Positions 48,587-58,120 of a stretch of 64,000 nucleotides of DNA are shown piece after piece. Under the pieces are notes generated by a model. It ran no database searches and was not told the origin of the DNA. It saw only the letters and a program-made list of their open reading frames with translations. Source of the stretch: Dechloromonas aromatica (nom. nud.) (GTDB taxonomy: Bacteria; Pseudomonadota; Gammaproteobacteria; Burkholderiales; Rhodocyclaceae); contig JAFIHA010000063.1 in the NCBI GenBank assembly GCA_017848965.1, positions 58,684 to 122,683 on the forward strand. The letters run 5' to 3'. The stretch's first letter is position 1; each line of letters starts with the position of its first letter. Position numbers and translations under genes: made by a program.

Positions 48587-49879
48587 TTAGGACTTGGGAA
48601 CGATGATGCGCGCCTGCTTGTTGAGGCCGACCACGGCCATCAACTCGGCAACGAGATGGTTCGGACTGCGGATCACGATATCCTGGCCGGCGGCCTTGAA
48701 TGGCGCCAGCCGATTGACCAGTTGCCCGGCCGAATAGAAATCGACGCGCCGGACCGCGGAGAAATCGATGATCGCCGGACCGCCCGTTTCGAGCAAGGGC
48801 AGCAGTTCCTCGAAACGCAGCCCCTTGAGGTCGCCAGAGAGGTAATAAACCTCGTCCTTCGGCGCGGCAGCCAGCGCTGTCTGCTTGGCCACGACATCCT
48901 TCGGCAGCGTTTCCCAGGACGGCGGCGAAAGCTCGAAGGTGATCGCGTAATCGACCGCCTTTTCCTCGAAATGGGCTTGCGTACCAAGCCGCTGCAACAA
49001 CTCCAGCAGCAGGCGCCACGCCGATTCGTGCACGGCCTCGCCGGTTTTCAGGCGCTCTTCGAGGCGACGGGCGAAGATGTCGGCGCCCTGCAAGGTCACC
49101 ACCTTGCCGCCACGCCGGGCGGCAATCAGCGCATCGGCCAGACGGCCGGCAGCAATGTCGTCACAACCGACCAGGCGGCTGCAATCGACCAGTAGGTCGC
49201 CAACCTGTTGCAAGGATTCGTCAAGTTGCCGCAACGCATCACTGTCGTCGCCGGCCAGCACGCCCTGCAGCGTGAAACCCTTCGCAGTCGACGCCGTCCC
49301 GGCGCTGATTCCGGAAGCGTCCCGCCAGGCCGGCGGCGACATTTCGCAGCTGCGCGCGAACTCCATGCCGTAACGGTCGAAAGCGCTGCGATCCCCCTGA
49401 ATCTGCAAGAGATCGAACAACATCCGCCACAGGCGGATGCCTTCGCTGCCCGAATAGGTCTGCAAAACGCTCAACAGCAACGCGCGCGCAGCATCGTCCT
49501 GGCCGTTGGCAAAAAGAACCGCCACCTGCTCGACGTCGGCCTGCAGGGGATCGATATCGTGCACCACGTCGATCGCCATCACCGACGAGGCGGTGAATTC
49601 GCCGTCGAAATCATCTTCCGCCGACATCGCCAACGGCACCCGGCCCGGCGGCGGTGCTGACGCCACTGGCGGCCTTGCCGCCGGTGCAGGAGGAGCAGCC
49701 TTTGCCGGGGGGCAGGCCTCTACGGAGAACTCGAGATCCGGCAACGGCTTTTCAAGCTTCTGTGGCTCGCCGGCCTGCGGCGGCGGCACCTTCATTTCCG
49801 GCAGCGGAGCGCGCGGCCTGGCCACCGTGGCCTTGGGCACCACCTTTTCGGGCTGTTTCTTGAAAAAAGAGAAAACCAT
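48587..49879 (-). CDS. STAS-domain protein with proline-rich N-terminus
   Basis: A 430-residue cytoplasmic protein. After a short [10 protein letters not shown] start, residues 10-85 are Pro/Ala-rich and likely disordered. A helical region with TPR-like character (about 105-180; [25 protein letters not shown]) leads to two STAS-like segments (about 195-270 and about 345-425; [26 protein letters not shown]). STAS domains act in partner switching and anti-sigma regulation. No kinase or phosphatase partner is adjacent; instead the gene leads into hslVU with 13 bp between. ATG at 49879 with GGAG upstream. Confidence 0.82.
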   Translation of the reverse strand: MVFSFFKKQPEKVVPKATVARPRAPLPEMKVPPPQAGEPQKLEKPLPDLEFSVEACPPAKAAPPAPAARPPVASAPPPGRVPLAMSAEDDFDGEFTASSVMAIDVVHDIDPLQADVEQVAVLFANGQDDAARALLLSVLQTYSGSEGIRLWRMLFDLLQIQGDRSAFDRYGMEFARSCEMSPPAWRDASGISAGTASTAKGFTLQGVLAGDDSDALRQLDESLQQVGDLLVDCSRLVGCDDIAAGRLADALIAARRGGKVVTLQGADIFARRLEERLKTGEAVHESAWRLLLELLQRLGTQAHFEEKAVDYAITFELSPPSWETLPKDVVAKQTALAAAPKDEVYYLSGDLKGLRFEELLPLLETGGPAIIDFSAVRRVDFYSAGQLVNRLAPFKAAGQDIVIRSPNHLVAELMAVVGLNKQARIIVPKS

Positions 49880-49963
49880 GAGCACTCCGCACGCTGAGCA
49901 GCTTTTTTAGCATGCCCGGACCGCTCATGGCAATGTTTTAAGGAAAGTCCGCAAGTTCCCCGC

Positions 49964-51157
49964 TCAATCGACCTGTACCAGCAGGCCTTTCAAGTACTCA
50001 CCCTCGGGAAAATTCAGGGCCACCGGGTGGTCTGCCGCCCCCGCCAGACGGCGGACGATACGCGCTTCGCGTCCGGCATCGTGGGCGGCGCCGGCGACGA
50101 TCTTCTGGAACAGTTCGAGGCCGATGCCGCCGGAACAGGAGTAGGTCATCAACATTCCGCCCGGGCGCAGCAGGCGGCAGCCGAGGACGTTGATGTCCTT
50201 GTAAGCGCGGGCGGCACGCTCGGCGTGGGCGGCCGACGGCGCGAACTTGGGCGGATCGAGGACGATCAGGTCAAACTTGCGGCCAGCCTGGCGGAAATCG
50301 CGCAGCGCCTGGAAGACGTCAGCCTCCAGCCATTCGGCACGTTCCGCCGGCAGTTGCGGATTGAGCGCCAGGTTGGCGCGGGCCTGCGCCAGGGCCGGCC
50401 CGGACGAGTCGATCGACAGCACATTGGCGGCACCGCCAGCCAGCGCCTGCAGCGAAAAACCACCGGTATAGCAAAAGCAGTTGAGGATTTCCTTGCCGGC
50501 GGCCAGTTCGCCGAGCAAGCGGCGGTTCTCGCGCTGGTCGAGGTAAAAGCCGGTCTTGTGGCCACCGGCAATATCGACCGCCAGCCGCACACCGTTTTCC
50601 ATGATCGCCAGCGGCACCGTCGGCGCCTCGCCGTGCAGCCAGCCGGTGGTCGGCTCCAGCCCTTCGAGGGCGCGCACTTCGGAATCCGAGCGTTCGTAGA
50701 CGCGGGCGCAGCCGGTGGCCTTGACCAGGCCAGCGACGATCGCCTTGCGCCACTTGTCGGCGCCGGCCGAAGTCAGCTGGACGACGACGGTGTCGCCGTA
50801 ACGGTCGGCGATGACGCCGGGCAGACCGTCGGATTCGGCATGGATCAGGCGCACGCCGTCCTGGCCGCGCAACTCCGGCAACGCGTCGCGGCGGGCGACG
50901 GCGGCGGCGATACGGCGCTTGAAGAAGGCATCGTCCACCGATTCGTCGGCATCGAAGGTCCAGAAGCGGGCGCGGATCTGCGATTGCGGGCTGTAGGCGG
51001 CGCGCCCGAGCGGACGCAGGTTGTCGGCCAGCACTTCGACGGTGTCGCCGGGCCGGGCGCGCCCTTCGAGGCGGCCGACCGAGCCGGCGAACAGCCAGGG
51101 GTGGCGCTGCTTCATCGCCGAGCGTTCCTTGCCGGGCATCAGGATCAACTGGGCCAT
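49964..51157 (-). CDS. rlmI: SAM-dependent 23S rRNA cytosine methyltransferase (RlmI type)
   Basis: A 397-residue protein, as in E. coli RlmI (m5C1962). N-terminal PUA domain (KQRHPWLFAGSVGRLEG), central EEHEE-like region, then a Rossmann methyltransferase with ILNCFCYTGGFSLQAL, motif IV LDPPKFAPS and catalytic-type Cys in YSCSGG. The symbol is by family resemblance. Flanked by the STAS gene and a small basic protein gene with its own terminator. Confidence 0.88.
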   Translation of the reverse strand: MAQLILMPGKERSAMKQRHPWLFAGSVGRLEGRARPGDTVEVLADNLRPLGRAAYSPQSQIRARFWTFDADESVDDAFFKRRIAAAVARRDALPELRGQDGVRLIHAESDGLPGVIADRYGDTVVVQLTSAGADKWRKAIVAGLVKATGCARVYERSDSEVRALEGLEPTTGWLHGEAPTVPLAIMENGVRLAVDIAGGHKTGFYLDQRENRRLLGELAAGKEILNCFCYTGGFSLQALAGGAANVLSIDSSGPALAQARANLALNPQLPAERAEWLEADVFQALRDFRQAGRKFDLIVLDPPKFAPSAAHAERAARAYKDINVLGCRLLRPGGMLMTYSCSGGIGLELFQKIVAGAAHDAGREARIVRRLAGAADHPVALNFPEGEYLKGLLVQVD

Positions 51158-51186
51158 ATCTATTTCTCGATCGGTAAATGCAAGAA

Positions 51187-51214
51187 GCCCCGGTTACCTT
51201 GCGATAACCGGGGC
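51187..51214 (-). terminator. terminator after the small basic protein gene
   Basis: GCCCCGGTTA (51187-51196) pairs perfectly with 51205-51214 across an 8-nt loop, about 20 bp after the small-gene stop. The T-tract on the - strand is modest. Confidence 0.75.
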
Positions 51215-51233
51215 CGGGAATGCGTGTTGTGGC

Positions 51234-51386
51234 TTAGTTGCCCAGCGGCTTGCGGTTGCGCTGATGGCACTCGACGGCGTACATGGTCTTGAACGTCGTC
51301 TTGCCGTCGCCCTTGAACAGGCGCTTGACGGTTTTCGAAACGCAGCGGCGTTCCAGGATGTTGCGGCGGTTGCGGTTGATGGCCAT
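51234..51386 (-). CDS. small basic protein, 50 aa, unknown
   Basis: A 50-residue ORF rich in Arg and Lys (MAINRNRRNILERRCVS, then KTVKRLFKGDGKTTF) with two cysteines about 29 residues apart (C15 and C44). GGAG lies seven bases before the ATG at 51386 and a good hairpin follows the stop, so it looks like a real single gene. The composition suggests a nucleic-acid or ribosome-associated protein. It is not bS21 or another ribosomal protein that I recognise. Confidence 0.75.
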   Translation of the reverse strand: MAINRNRRNILERRCVSKTVKRLFKGDGKTTFKTMYAVECHQRNRKPLGN

Positions 51387-51480
51387 GACTGACTCCGGAT
51401 TACGGCAAAATTTTGAAAGACGGGCATTATGCCGGGTTGACCGGACGGCGGTCAATTACCACTTGATTTGTTTGCCGTTT

Positions 51481-52374
51481 TCAGCGCTTGGCCCGCGGAT
51501 GCGCCTTGTCGTAGACGCTGGCCAGATGCTGAAAGTCGAGGTGGGTATAAACCTGGGTCGAAGCGATGCTGGCGTGACCGAGCATTTCCTGCACCGCGCG
51601 CAGGTCGCCGGACGACTGCAGGACATGCGAAGCGAAGGAATGACGCAGCATGTGCGGATGGACGTGCTGCGGCAGGCCGAGTTGGACGGCCCGCTGCGCC
51701 AGCCGCTGTTCGACGCTGCGCGGCCCGATGCGGCGGCCGCGGGTGTTGACGAAGAGCGCAGCTTCATCGGGCAAGGCCAGCGCGCTGCGGACCGCCGCCC
51801 AGGCGGCGATCGCCTGCCGGGCCGGCGTACCAACCGGCACCAGGCGCGGTTTGTTGCGTTTGCCGAGGACCCGGACCTCGCCCTCATGCACGATGCCGTC
51901 GACCGCCGAACAATCAAGCCCGACCAGTTCGGCGAGGCGCAGGCCGGACGAATAAAGCAGTTCGAACATCGCCGCGTCGCGCCGCTCGAAGGGGTCGTCG
52001 GCGTCGGCCAGCGGCTGCATCAGTTGCGCCGCTTCGTCGACCGACAGCGCCTTCGGCAACAGGCGCGGCGACTTCGGCGCCCGGATGCCTTCGCAGGGAT
52101 TGGCCCGGATCAAGCCACGCGCCCCGAGCCAGGCAAAGAAGCCGCGCCAGGCCGAGAGCAGGCGGGCCAGCGAGCGGCCGGAGAGGCCGCCGCCATGCAG
52201 TCCGGCGACGAAACGCCGGATGTGATGGACCAGCAACTGGTCGAGCGGCAGTTCACCCGCCGCGGCCAGCAGTTTTTCCAGGTCGCGACGATAGTTGCTC
52301 AGCGTGTGCGGCGACAGCCGGCGCTGCCCGGCGAGTTCGCCGAGGTAGGCGTCGACCGCGGCCGCCGGCGTCAC
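51481..52374 (-). CDS. xerC: tyrosine recombinase XerC
   Basis: A 297-residue site-specific recombinase that resolves chromosome dimers with XerD at dif. SAM-like N-terminal domain (LSPHTLSNYRRDLEKLL) and a catalytic domain with Arg in SSGLRLAELVGL, HMLRHSFASH, LGHASIASTQVYTHL (R, H-R, H, Y). GTG at 52374 overlaps the DUF484 gene stop (GTGA). The dapF-DUF484-xerC order is the same as in many gammaproteobacteria and betaproteobacteria. Confidence 0.95.
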   Translation of the reverse strand: MTPAAAVDAYLGELAGQRRLSPHTLSNYRRDLEKLLAAAGELPLDQLLVHHIRRFVAGLHGGGLSGRSLARLLSAWRGFFAWLGARGLIRANPCEGIRAPKSPRLLPKALSVDEAAQLMQPLADADDPFERRDAAMFELLYSSGLRLAELVGLDCSAVDGIVHEGEVRVLGKRNKPRLVPVGTPARQAIAAWAAVRSALALPDEAALFVNTRGRRIGPRSVEQRLAQRAVQLGLPQHVHPHMLRHSFASHVLQSSGDLRAVQEMLGHASIASTQVYTHLDFQHLASVYDKAHPRAKR

Positions 52375-53042
52375 AGCGTGCTCTTGGTGACCCGCGCCAG
52401 CGCCGCCGAGACCATCTCGCCGATGCGCTCGAGGTAGAGCGTCCCCATGTCGGCATAGAAGCGCTGGGTTTCTTCGCTGCCCAGAGCGACCATGCCGATC
52501 GTGCCGCCGCCGTTGCGCAGGGCGATCAACGCCTGCGAACGGATGTGCGGCGCCGCTTCGCCGAACCAGGAGGCGGTACCGAAGCCGGCGGTCGAACCGC
52601 AGTAGGGGCGCGCCAGCGTCTCGGCAAACACCTGCAGCTCCTCGCTGACCGCGGCGAATTCCGGCAGGTCTTCGATGCCGGCGGGCTTGTCCCACAGGCG
52701 CAGGGCGACGTGCGGCACGGAAAAATCGTCGCGCAGGTGGAAGTTCAGCAGGTGAATCACCGCCTGGAAGGTTTCGGCGGCGATCAGCCCGACCGCCAGC
52801 CGATGCACCTTTTCGGAAATCTGGTCGTTCTCCTCGCCGAAGGCGATCAGTTCGGCCAGCTTCGACTCGCTGGCGCGGTTCTTCTCGCGCAGCGTCAGCA
52901 TCTGCCTTTCGGCCAGCGAAACGGCACGCCCGCCATGCGGATGGGGCACGAAGATCTGCGCCATCAGATCGGCGTACTGCTCGAAGAAACCGGGATTGCG
53001 CTTCAGGTACTCGGCGACGTCTTCGGGAAACAGGGCGCTCAT
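52371..53042 (-). CDS. DUF484 family protein
   Basis: A 223-residue protein with a short N-terminal helical part ([19 protein letters not shown]), a coiled coil (about 45-85) and a GAF-like domain (about 95-215; [23 protein letters not shown]). Function unknown; conserved between dapF and xerC. The ATG at 53042 overlaps the dapF stop by 4 bp, and its stop overlaps xerC. Confidence 0.93.
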   Translation of the reverse strand: MSALFPEDVAEYLKRNPGFFEQYADLMAQIFVPHPHGGRAVSLAERQMLTLREKNRASESKLAELIAFGEENDQISEKVHRLAVGLIAAETFQAVIHLLNFHLRDDFSVPHVALRLWDKPAGIEDLPEFAAVSEELQVFAETLARPYCGSTAGFGTASWFGEAAPHIRSQALIALRNGGGTIGMVALGSEETQRFYADMGTLYLERIGEMVSAALARVTKSTL

Positions 53043-53869
53043 AAATCGATTTCTCCGGAAAATACGGTCTGGGCGGGACCGGTCATCAGCACCGGACGGC
53101 CGTCGCCGCCCCAGGCGATGGTCAGGTCACCACCACGCGTGCTGACGCGCACCGGCGATTCGAGCAGGCCGCGCCGGATGCCGGCGACTGCGGCGGCGCA
53201 GGCGCCGGTACCGCAGGCCAGGGTTTCGCCGGCGCCGCGCTCATAGACCCGCAGCCTGATCGCGTGCTTGTCGACGACCTGCATGAACCCGGCGTTGACC
53301 CGTTGCGGAAAACGCGCGTGCGATTCGATCAATGGCCCATGCTCGCCAACCGGCGCGCTATCCACGCTGTCAACGACCTGCACGGCATGCGGGTTGCCCA
53401 TCGAGACGACGCTGACTTCCAGCGTCTCGTCGGCGACGTCGAGGTTGTAGACGACCACGTCGTCGTCGTGCAGGAAAGGAATCTCGTGCGGCAGGAAACG
53501 CGGCACGCCCATGTCGACGGTGACGTTGCCGTCGCCCTCGAGGCGCGGGGCAATCACGCCCTTCATCGTTTCGACGAGGATTTCGCGCTTGTCGGTCAGC
53601 CCCTGCTCGTGCACGAAACGCACGAAGCAGCGGGCGCCGTTGCCGCATTGCTCGACCTCGCCGCCATCGGCGTTGAAGATGCGATAACGGAAATCGACGC
53701 CGTCCTGCGTCGGCTTTTCGACGACCAGAATCTGATCGCAACCGACGCCGAAATGGCGGTCGCCAAGATAGCGCAACTGCTCAGGGGTCAGGGAAAACTG
53801 CTGGCGCACGCCGTCGAGAACGACGAAGTCGTTGCCCAGGCCATGCATCTTGGTGAATTTGAGCTTCAC
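53039..53869 (-). CDS. dapF: diaminopimelate epimerase
   Basis: Epimerises LL-DAP to meso-DAP for lysine and peptidoglycan. The 276-residue PLP-independent racemase has both catalytic cysteines in [10 protein letters not shown] and [11 protein letters not shown]. The GTG at 53869 ([15 protein letters not shown]-terminus) is preferred because GGAG precedes it; a GTG four codons upstream is also in frame. First of the dapF-DUF484-xerC run. Confidence 0.95.
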   Translation of the reverse strand: MKLKFTKMHGLGNDFVVLDGVRQQFSLTPEQLRYLGDRHFGVGCDQILVVEKPTQDGVDFRYRIFNADGGEVEQCGNGARCFVRFVHEQGLTDKREILVETMKGVIAPRLEGDGNVTVDMGVPRFLPHEIPFLHDDDVVVYNLDVADETLEVSVVSMGNPHAVQVVDSVDSAPVGEHGPLIESHARFPQRVNAGFMQVVDKHAIRLRVYERGAGETLACGTGACAAAVAGIRRGLLESPVRVSTRGGDLTIAWGGDGRPVLMTGPAQTVFSGEIDL

Positions 53870-53929
53870 GAACCGCTCCACTATTGATCAAGAAAAAGAA
53901 TAACAGAGACAGTTAGTTATCTCAAATTC

Positions 53930-54433
53930 CTAAAGTTTTTTCTCCATCACGAAATCGTCCATCACGTACCCGCGACCGATATCGTCGACCATCGTCTCGC
54001 GCACGCTGAAGCCATACTTCATGTACGAGTTGATCGCCTTCACGTTGCGTTTGTTGACCTGCAGGATCACGCAGGGGTAACCCTGCTTGCGCGCCCGCTC
54101 GGCGACGTGGGCGATCAGTTGCCCACCGACGCCGCGCCGTTGCACATCGGGGTGGATGTACAACTTGTCGAGCTTGAACTCGCCCTTGTACAGCTCGCTG
54201 AATGCGAAACCGACACGCCGTCCGTCGTGGATCGCCTGATCGAGCCATTTGTGGGCGTCTTCCAGGTCGTCGTAGAGGCGCTCGTGACCGTAACGCTGCT
54301 CGAGCATGAAGTCGATCTGCTCCTGGGTGATGATCCCGGGATAGCTCGCCTGCCAGATTTCCCGCGCCAGCGAGGCAATCGCCGGCACTTCCGGCGGCGT
54401 GATGGGGCGAATCTCGATGTTCAGGCTGCTCAT
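53930..54433 (-). CDS. GNAT-family N-acetyltransferase
   Basis: A 167-residue acetyltransferase with the acetyl-CoA-binding segment PDVQRRGVGGQLIAH and the late beta-bulge ILQVNKRNVKAINSYMKYGF. The substrate cannot be told. ATG at 54433 with AGGA upstream; an earlier ATG at 54460 lacks a ribosome-binding site. Confidence 0.9.
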   Translation of the reverse strand: MSSLNIEIRPITPPEVPAIASLAREIWQASYPGIITQEQIDFMLEQRYGHERLYDDLEDAHKWLDQAIHDGRRVGFAFSELYKGEFKLDKLYIHPDVQRRGVGGQLIAHVAERARKQGYPCVILQVNKRNVKAINSYMKYGFSVRETMVDDIGRGYVMDDFVMEKKL

Positions 54434-54527
54434 GGGTAAATCCTGTTCTCGGTTGGCCATGGTCTTTAGGTTGCCGCCGGCGCGGCCCTGGCCGACAACA
54501 ACGGGATGATACCTGCCCCGCCAGTTT

Positions 54528-55367
54528 CTAGGCCGGCGGCGGCTCGGCGCCACGCGGCGTCTTGTAGCGGTTGTAGCCCCACAGGTACTGGGTCGGACAT
54601 TGTCGGATCAGGGTTTCGATCTCGTGGTTGATCTGTTGCGCCCGCGCCACAGTATCACCGACGAGCGGCGCCGTCAGTGCCTGGAAGTGCACGCGGTAGC
54701 CGCGCCCGCCAGGCAGGCGCTCGCCCCAGGTCATCAGCACGGCGGCACCGGTTTCGGTCAGGCGGGCGGCCAGCGTCATGGTGTAGGCCTTGCGCCCGAA
54801 GAAATCCAGCCACACGCCCTCGCCGGTCTTCGGCGCCTGATCGGGCAGCATGCCGACCATCTGTCCCTTCTTCAGCGCCTTGATCAGCGCCCGCACGCCG
54901 GACAGATCGGCCGGCGCCAGATGCAGCTGCGCCCGCTTGCGCCCCATCAGGATCAGTTGCTGCGCCGCCGCCGACTTGGGCGGCCGGTAAAGGACGGTGA
55001 TGTCGCCAAAGGAAGAGAGGTACTGGGCGGTGATTTCGAAGCAGCCGAGATGCGGCGTCAGGAAAACGACACCCTTGCCGGCCTGCTGCGCGGCGTCGAG
55101 CAACTCGCGGCCGACCACCTCGACGACCAGGGCGTTGGCCTGTTCGAGCGGCCGCATCCAGATACGGGACAGCTCCAGCATCTGCTTGCCGGTCTCGGCC
55201 GCCACCGGCAGGCGTAGCGCCGGATCGATACCGGCCTGCGCCAGATTGTTGCGCAGGTGGCGCCGGTAACTTGGCGAGAACAGGTAAGTCAGCTGCCCGA
55301 GCAGGGCGCCGAGCCGGTGAATGACGCTCAAGGGCAAGCGCGAGAGCAGACGGAACAGAAAAACCAT
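54528..55367 (-). CDS. lysophospholipid/lipid A acyltransferase (LpxL/HtrB family)
   Basis: A 279-residue membrane-associated acyltransferase. N-terminal hydrophobic segment, then the HX4E active-site motif HLGCFE, GMLPDQAPK and QYLWGYNRYK. Family enzymes add secondary acyl chains to lipid A from acyl-ACP. The product is probably a LpxL- or LpxM-like enzyme; which position is acylated is not visible. ATG at 55367 is preferred to the upstream in-frame codon at 55397. The metK promoter lies divergently upstream. Confidence 0.88.
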   Translation of the reverse strand: MVFLFRLLSRLPLSVIHRLGALLGQLTYLFSPSYRRHLRNNLAQAGIDPALRLPVAAETGKQMLELSRIWMRPLEQANALVVEVVGRELLDAAQQAGKGVVFLTPHLGCFEITAQYLSSFGDITVLYRPPKSAAAQQLILMGRKRAQLHLAPADLSGVRALIKALKKGQMVGMLPDQAPKTGEGVWLDFFGRKAYTMTLAARLTETGAAVLMTWGERLPGGRGYRVHFQALTAPLVGDTVARAQQINHEIETLIRQCPTQYLWGYNRYKTPRGAEPPPA

Positions 55368-55380
55368 GAGGCCCCGGGGG

Positions 55381-55408
55381 TTGAAAGCGGACGGCAAAGG
55401 CTTATCAT
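55381..55408 (+). promoter_or_regulatory. candidate sigma70 promoter for metK
   Basis: TTGAAA (55381-55386), a 16-bp spacer, TATCAT (55403-55408). Transcription would start near 55415, giving a leader of about 110 nt. Confidence 0.5.
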
Positions 55409-55414
55409 TATGGG

Positions 55415-55526
55415 ATCGCCGAGTTAAACAGACAACTTGCGGGGCGATTCACAAAATCCGCTAAAGCGTCGCCTGCTCGTGGTCCGAAGCCGGTAACGCC
55501 GGAGACAAGGACCAAGGAGCACCCCC
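55415..55526 (+). promoter_or_regulatory. structured 5' leader of metK
   Basis: Helix ATCGCC (55415-55420) with GGCGAT (55443-55448), and TGGTCC (55480-55485) with GGACCA (55509-55514) enclosing a small CCGG/CCGG hairpin. The second helix ends directly against the AAGGAG ribosome-binding site (55514-55519), so its folding could mask translation. It does not match a SAM riboswitch class I recognise. Confidence 0.5.
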
Positions 55527-56690
55527 ATGAGCGAATACCTGTTCACCTCGGAATCGGTTTCCGAAGGCCATCCCGACAAGGTCGCCGACCAGATTTCCGA
55601 CGCCATCCTCGACGCCATCCTGGCTCAGGACAAGCATTCCCGCGTCGCCGCCGAAACCCTTTGCAACACCGGCCTGGTCGTCCTCGCCGGCGAAATCACG
55701 ACCAACGCCAACGTCGATTACATCCAGGTGGCGCGCGACACGATCAAGCGCATCGGCTACGACAATACCGAATACGGCATCGACTACAAGGGCTGCGCCG
55801 TGCTCGTCGCCTACGACAAGCAGAGCCCCGACATCGCCCAGGGCGTGAACAAGGCCTACGACGACAACCTCGATCAGGGCGCCGGCGACCAGGGCCTGAT
55901 GTTCGGCTACGCCTGCGACGAAACGCCGTCGCTGATGCCGCTACCGATCTACCTGTCGCACCGTCTGGTCGAGCGCCAGGCCATGCTGCGCAAGGACGGC
56001 CGCCTGCCGTGGGCGCGCCCGGACGCCAAGTCGCAGGTCACCATCAAGTACGTCGACGGCAAGCCGCACAGCATCGACACCGTCGTGCTGTCCACCCAGC
56101 ATTCGCCGGACATCAGCCTGGAGGACCTGCGCGAAGCAACCATCGAGCAGATCATCAAGCCGGTGCTGCCCAAGGAACTGATCAAGGGCAACATCAACTA
56201 TCTGGTCAACCCGACCGGCCGCTTCGTCGTCGGCGGCCCGCAGGGCGACTGCGGCCTGACCGGGCGCAAGATCATCGTCGACACCTACGGTGGGGCCGCC
56301 CCGCACGGCGGCGGTGCCTTCTCCGGCAAGGACCCGTCCAAGGTCGACCGCTCCGCCGCCTATGCCGGCCGTTACGTCGCCAAGAACATCGTCGCTGCCG
56401 GCCTGGCCAGCAAGTGCCTGGTGCAGATTTCCTACGCCATCGGCGTTGCCCACCCGACGTCGATCATGGTCGACACCTTCGGCACCGGCAAGGTCAGCAA
56501 TGAAACGCTGACTGCGCTGGTGCGCAAGCATTTCGACCTGCGCCCCAAGGGCATCGTCAACATGCTCGACCTGCTGCGGCCGATCTACCAGAAGACCGCC
56601 GCCTACGGCCATTTCGGCCGCGACGAACCGGAATTCAGCTGGGAATGCACGGATCGAGCGGCGGTGCTGCGCAACGACGCCGGGCTCTAA
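55527..56690 (+). CDS. metK: S-adenosylmethionine synthetase
   Basis: Makes SAM from methionine and ATP. The 387-residue enzyme has [12 protein letters not shown], the ATP motif [12 protein letters not shown] and the P-loop-like [26 protein letters not shown] precedes the ATG. A strong terminator follows. Confidence 0.98.
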   Translation: MSEYLFTSESVSEGHPDKVADQISDAILDAILAQDKHSRVAAETLCNTGLVVLAGEITTNANVDYIQVARDTIKRIGYDNTEYGIDYKGCAVLVAYDKQSPDIAQGVNKAYDDNLDQGAGDQGLMFGYACDETPSLMPLPIYLSHRLVERQAMLRKDGRLPWARPDAKSQVTIKYVDGKPHSIDTVVLSTQHSPDISLEDLREATIEQIIKPVLPKELIKGNINYLVNPTGRFVVGGPQGDCGLTGRKIIVDTYGGAAPHGGGAFSGKDPSKVDRSAAYAGRYVAKNIVAAGLASKCLVQISYAIGVAHPTSIMVDTFGTGKVSNETLTALVRKHFDLRPKGIVNMLDLLRPIYQKTAAYGHFGRDEPEFSWECTDRAAVLRNDAGL

Positions 56691-56712
56691 GCAGGCAATC
56701 CGGCATACGACA

Positions 56713-56737
56713 ACGCGGGCCAACGGCCCGCGTTTTT
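56713..56737 (+). terminator. rho-independent terminator after metK
   Basis: ACGCGGGCC (56713-56721) pairs perfectly with 56725-56733 around AAC, followed by TTTTT (56733-56737). Strong. Confidence 0.92.
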
Positions 56738-56753
56738 GTTAGTATTGCCAGAT

Positions 56754-57962
56754 ATGCTCAAGAAAATTCCGGTCGACCAGCTCCGTCTCGGCATGCATCT
56801 CCAGGCCTTCTGCGGCGCCTGGCTCGATCATCCGTTCTGGCGCACGCGCTTCGTCATCGAAGACCCCAACGACCTCGCGCTGATCCGCGAGAGTTCGATC
56901 CGCGAGGTGTGGATCGACATCGGCAAGGGATGCGATATCGAGCCAACGGCTGACGCAAGCATCGCCTACGAAACCGCCGACACCTTGCCGGAAGCGGCGC
57001 CAGACGCGTCCCCTCCGGAAAAGGCCACCTTCGCCGACGAGGTCAAGCGGGCCAGCCGCATCGTCGCCCGGGGCCGCGAAGCGGTCGTCTCGATGTTCCA
57101 GGAAGCACGCATGGGTAAGGCGGTCGACGCCGATGCGGCGGCGCCGCTGGTCGACGAAATTTCCAACTCGGTACTGCGCAACCCCGGCGCCCTGATCAGC
57201 CTCGCCCGTCTCAAAACGGCCGACGATTACACCTACCTGCACAGCGTCGCGGTCTGCGCATTGATGATCGCGCTGGCCCGCCAACTCGGTCTCGACGAAC
57301 AGCAGGTACGCGAGGCCGGGATGGGCGGCCTGCTGCACGATCTCGGCAAGGCCATGATGCCGCCGGCCATCCTCAACAAGCCGGGCAAACTCAGCGACGC
57401 GGAATTCGCGGTGATCCGGACGCACCCGGACGAAGGCCACCGGATGCTGCTCGCAGGCCGCAGCATCAGCGAAGCGGTCCGCGACATCTGCCTGCACCAT
57501 CACGAGAAGTTCGACGGCAGCGGCTATCCGGCAGGTCTCAAGGGCGAACAGATCAGTCTCCTGGCCCGCATGGGCGCGGTCTGCGACGTTTACGACGCAA
57601 TCAGCTCGAACCGCCCGTACAAGGCGGGCTGGGATCCGGCCGAGTCGATCCGGCGCATGGCCGAGTGGCAGGGCCATTTCGACCCGGCGGTGTTCCAGGC
57701 CTTCGTCAGGAGCCTGGGCATCTACCCGGTCGGCTCGCTGGTCCGACTGGAATCAGGCAAGCTCGGCGTCGTCGTCGAGCAGGGAGAACTATCGCTGCTC
57801 AAGCCGCGGGTCAAAGTCTTCTTCTCGACCCGCTCGCAGGCCTACCTCAAGCCGGAGATCATCGACATCGCCAGGAGCCGCGAAAAGATCGCCGGCCGCG
57901 AGGATGCGGCAAAATGGGGCATCCGCGACATCGACCGCTGGTGGGCCGGCGACAAGCGCTGA
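56754..57962 (+). CDS. HD-GYP domain c-di-GMP phosphodiesterase with DUF3391
   Basis: A 402-residue protein. N-terminal DUF3391-type domain (LKKIPVDQLRLGMHLQAF), a linker (about 75-120), then a complete HD-GYP domain (about 150-330): HD in LLHDLGKAMMPP and HHHEKFDGSGYP. c-di-GMP hydrolysis is expected. The ATG at 56754 lies only 17 bp beyond the metK terminator T-tract and has no clear ribosome-binding site; the TTG at 56736 lies in the T-tract and is not a credible start. Downstream comes the ahcY promoter inside its 3' end. Confidence 0.92.
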   Translation: MLKKIPVDQLRLGMHLQAFCGAWLDHPFWRTRFVIEDPNDLALIRESSIREVWIDIGKGCDIEPTADASIAYETADTLPEAAPDASPPEKATFADEVKRASRIVARGREAVVSMFQEARMGKAVDADAAAPLVDEISNSVLRNPGALISLARLKTADDYTYLHSVAVCALMIALARQLGLDEQQVREAGMGGLLHDLGKAMMPPAILNKPGKLSDAEFAVIRTHPDEGHRMLLAGRSISEAVRDICLHHHEKFDGSGYPAGLKGEQISLLARMGAVCDVYDAISSNRPYKAGWDPAESIRRMAEWQGHFDPAVFQAFVRSLGIYPVGSLVRLESGKLGVVVEQGELSLLKPRVKVFFSTRSQAYLKPEIIDIARSREKIAGREDAAKWGIRDIDRWWAGDKR

Positions 57963-57977
57963 AAACGCGTTTATAAT
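57949..57977 (+). promoter_or_regulatory. sigma70 promoter for the ahcY operon
   Basis: GCGACA (57949-57954), a 17-bp spacer and a perfect TATAAT (57972-57977) place a start near 57984, immediately before the riboswitch. The -35 box lies inside the end of the HD-GYP gene. Confidence 0.75.
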
Positions 57978-57987
57978 CCGCAACCTA

Positions 57988-58040
57988 CCGAGGAGCGCTG
58001 CAGGAGGTCACTCCCAGGCTCGGTTCAAAACGGCGCTCAC
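57988..58040 (+). promoter_or_regulatory. S-adenosylhomocysteine (SAH) riboswitch
   Basis: P1 pairs CCGAG (57988-57992) with CTCGG (58019-58023). GAGCGC (57993-57998) forms the pseudoknot with GCGCTC (58033-58038), and the core AGGAGCGCTGC and CAGGCTCGG match the known aptamer. Family knowledge: it switches on expression when SAH accumulates. Position about 80 nt upstream of ahcY is as expected. Confidence 0.93.
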
Positions 58041-58120
58041 TGTCCAACCCTGCCGGGCGCAGGGGGCGCAGCTGAGCATGCCGCACCTCCCTCCCCGGTC
58101 ACAGTTCAAGGAGCTTTACT

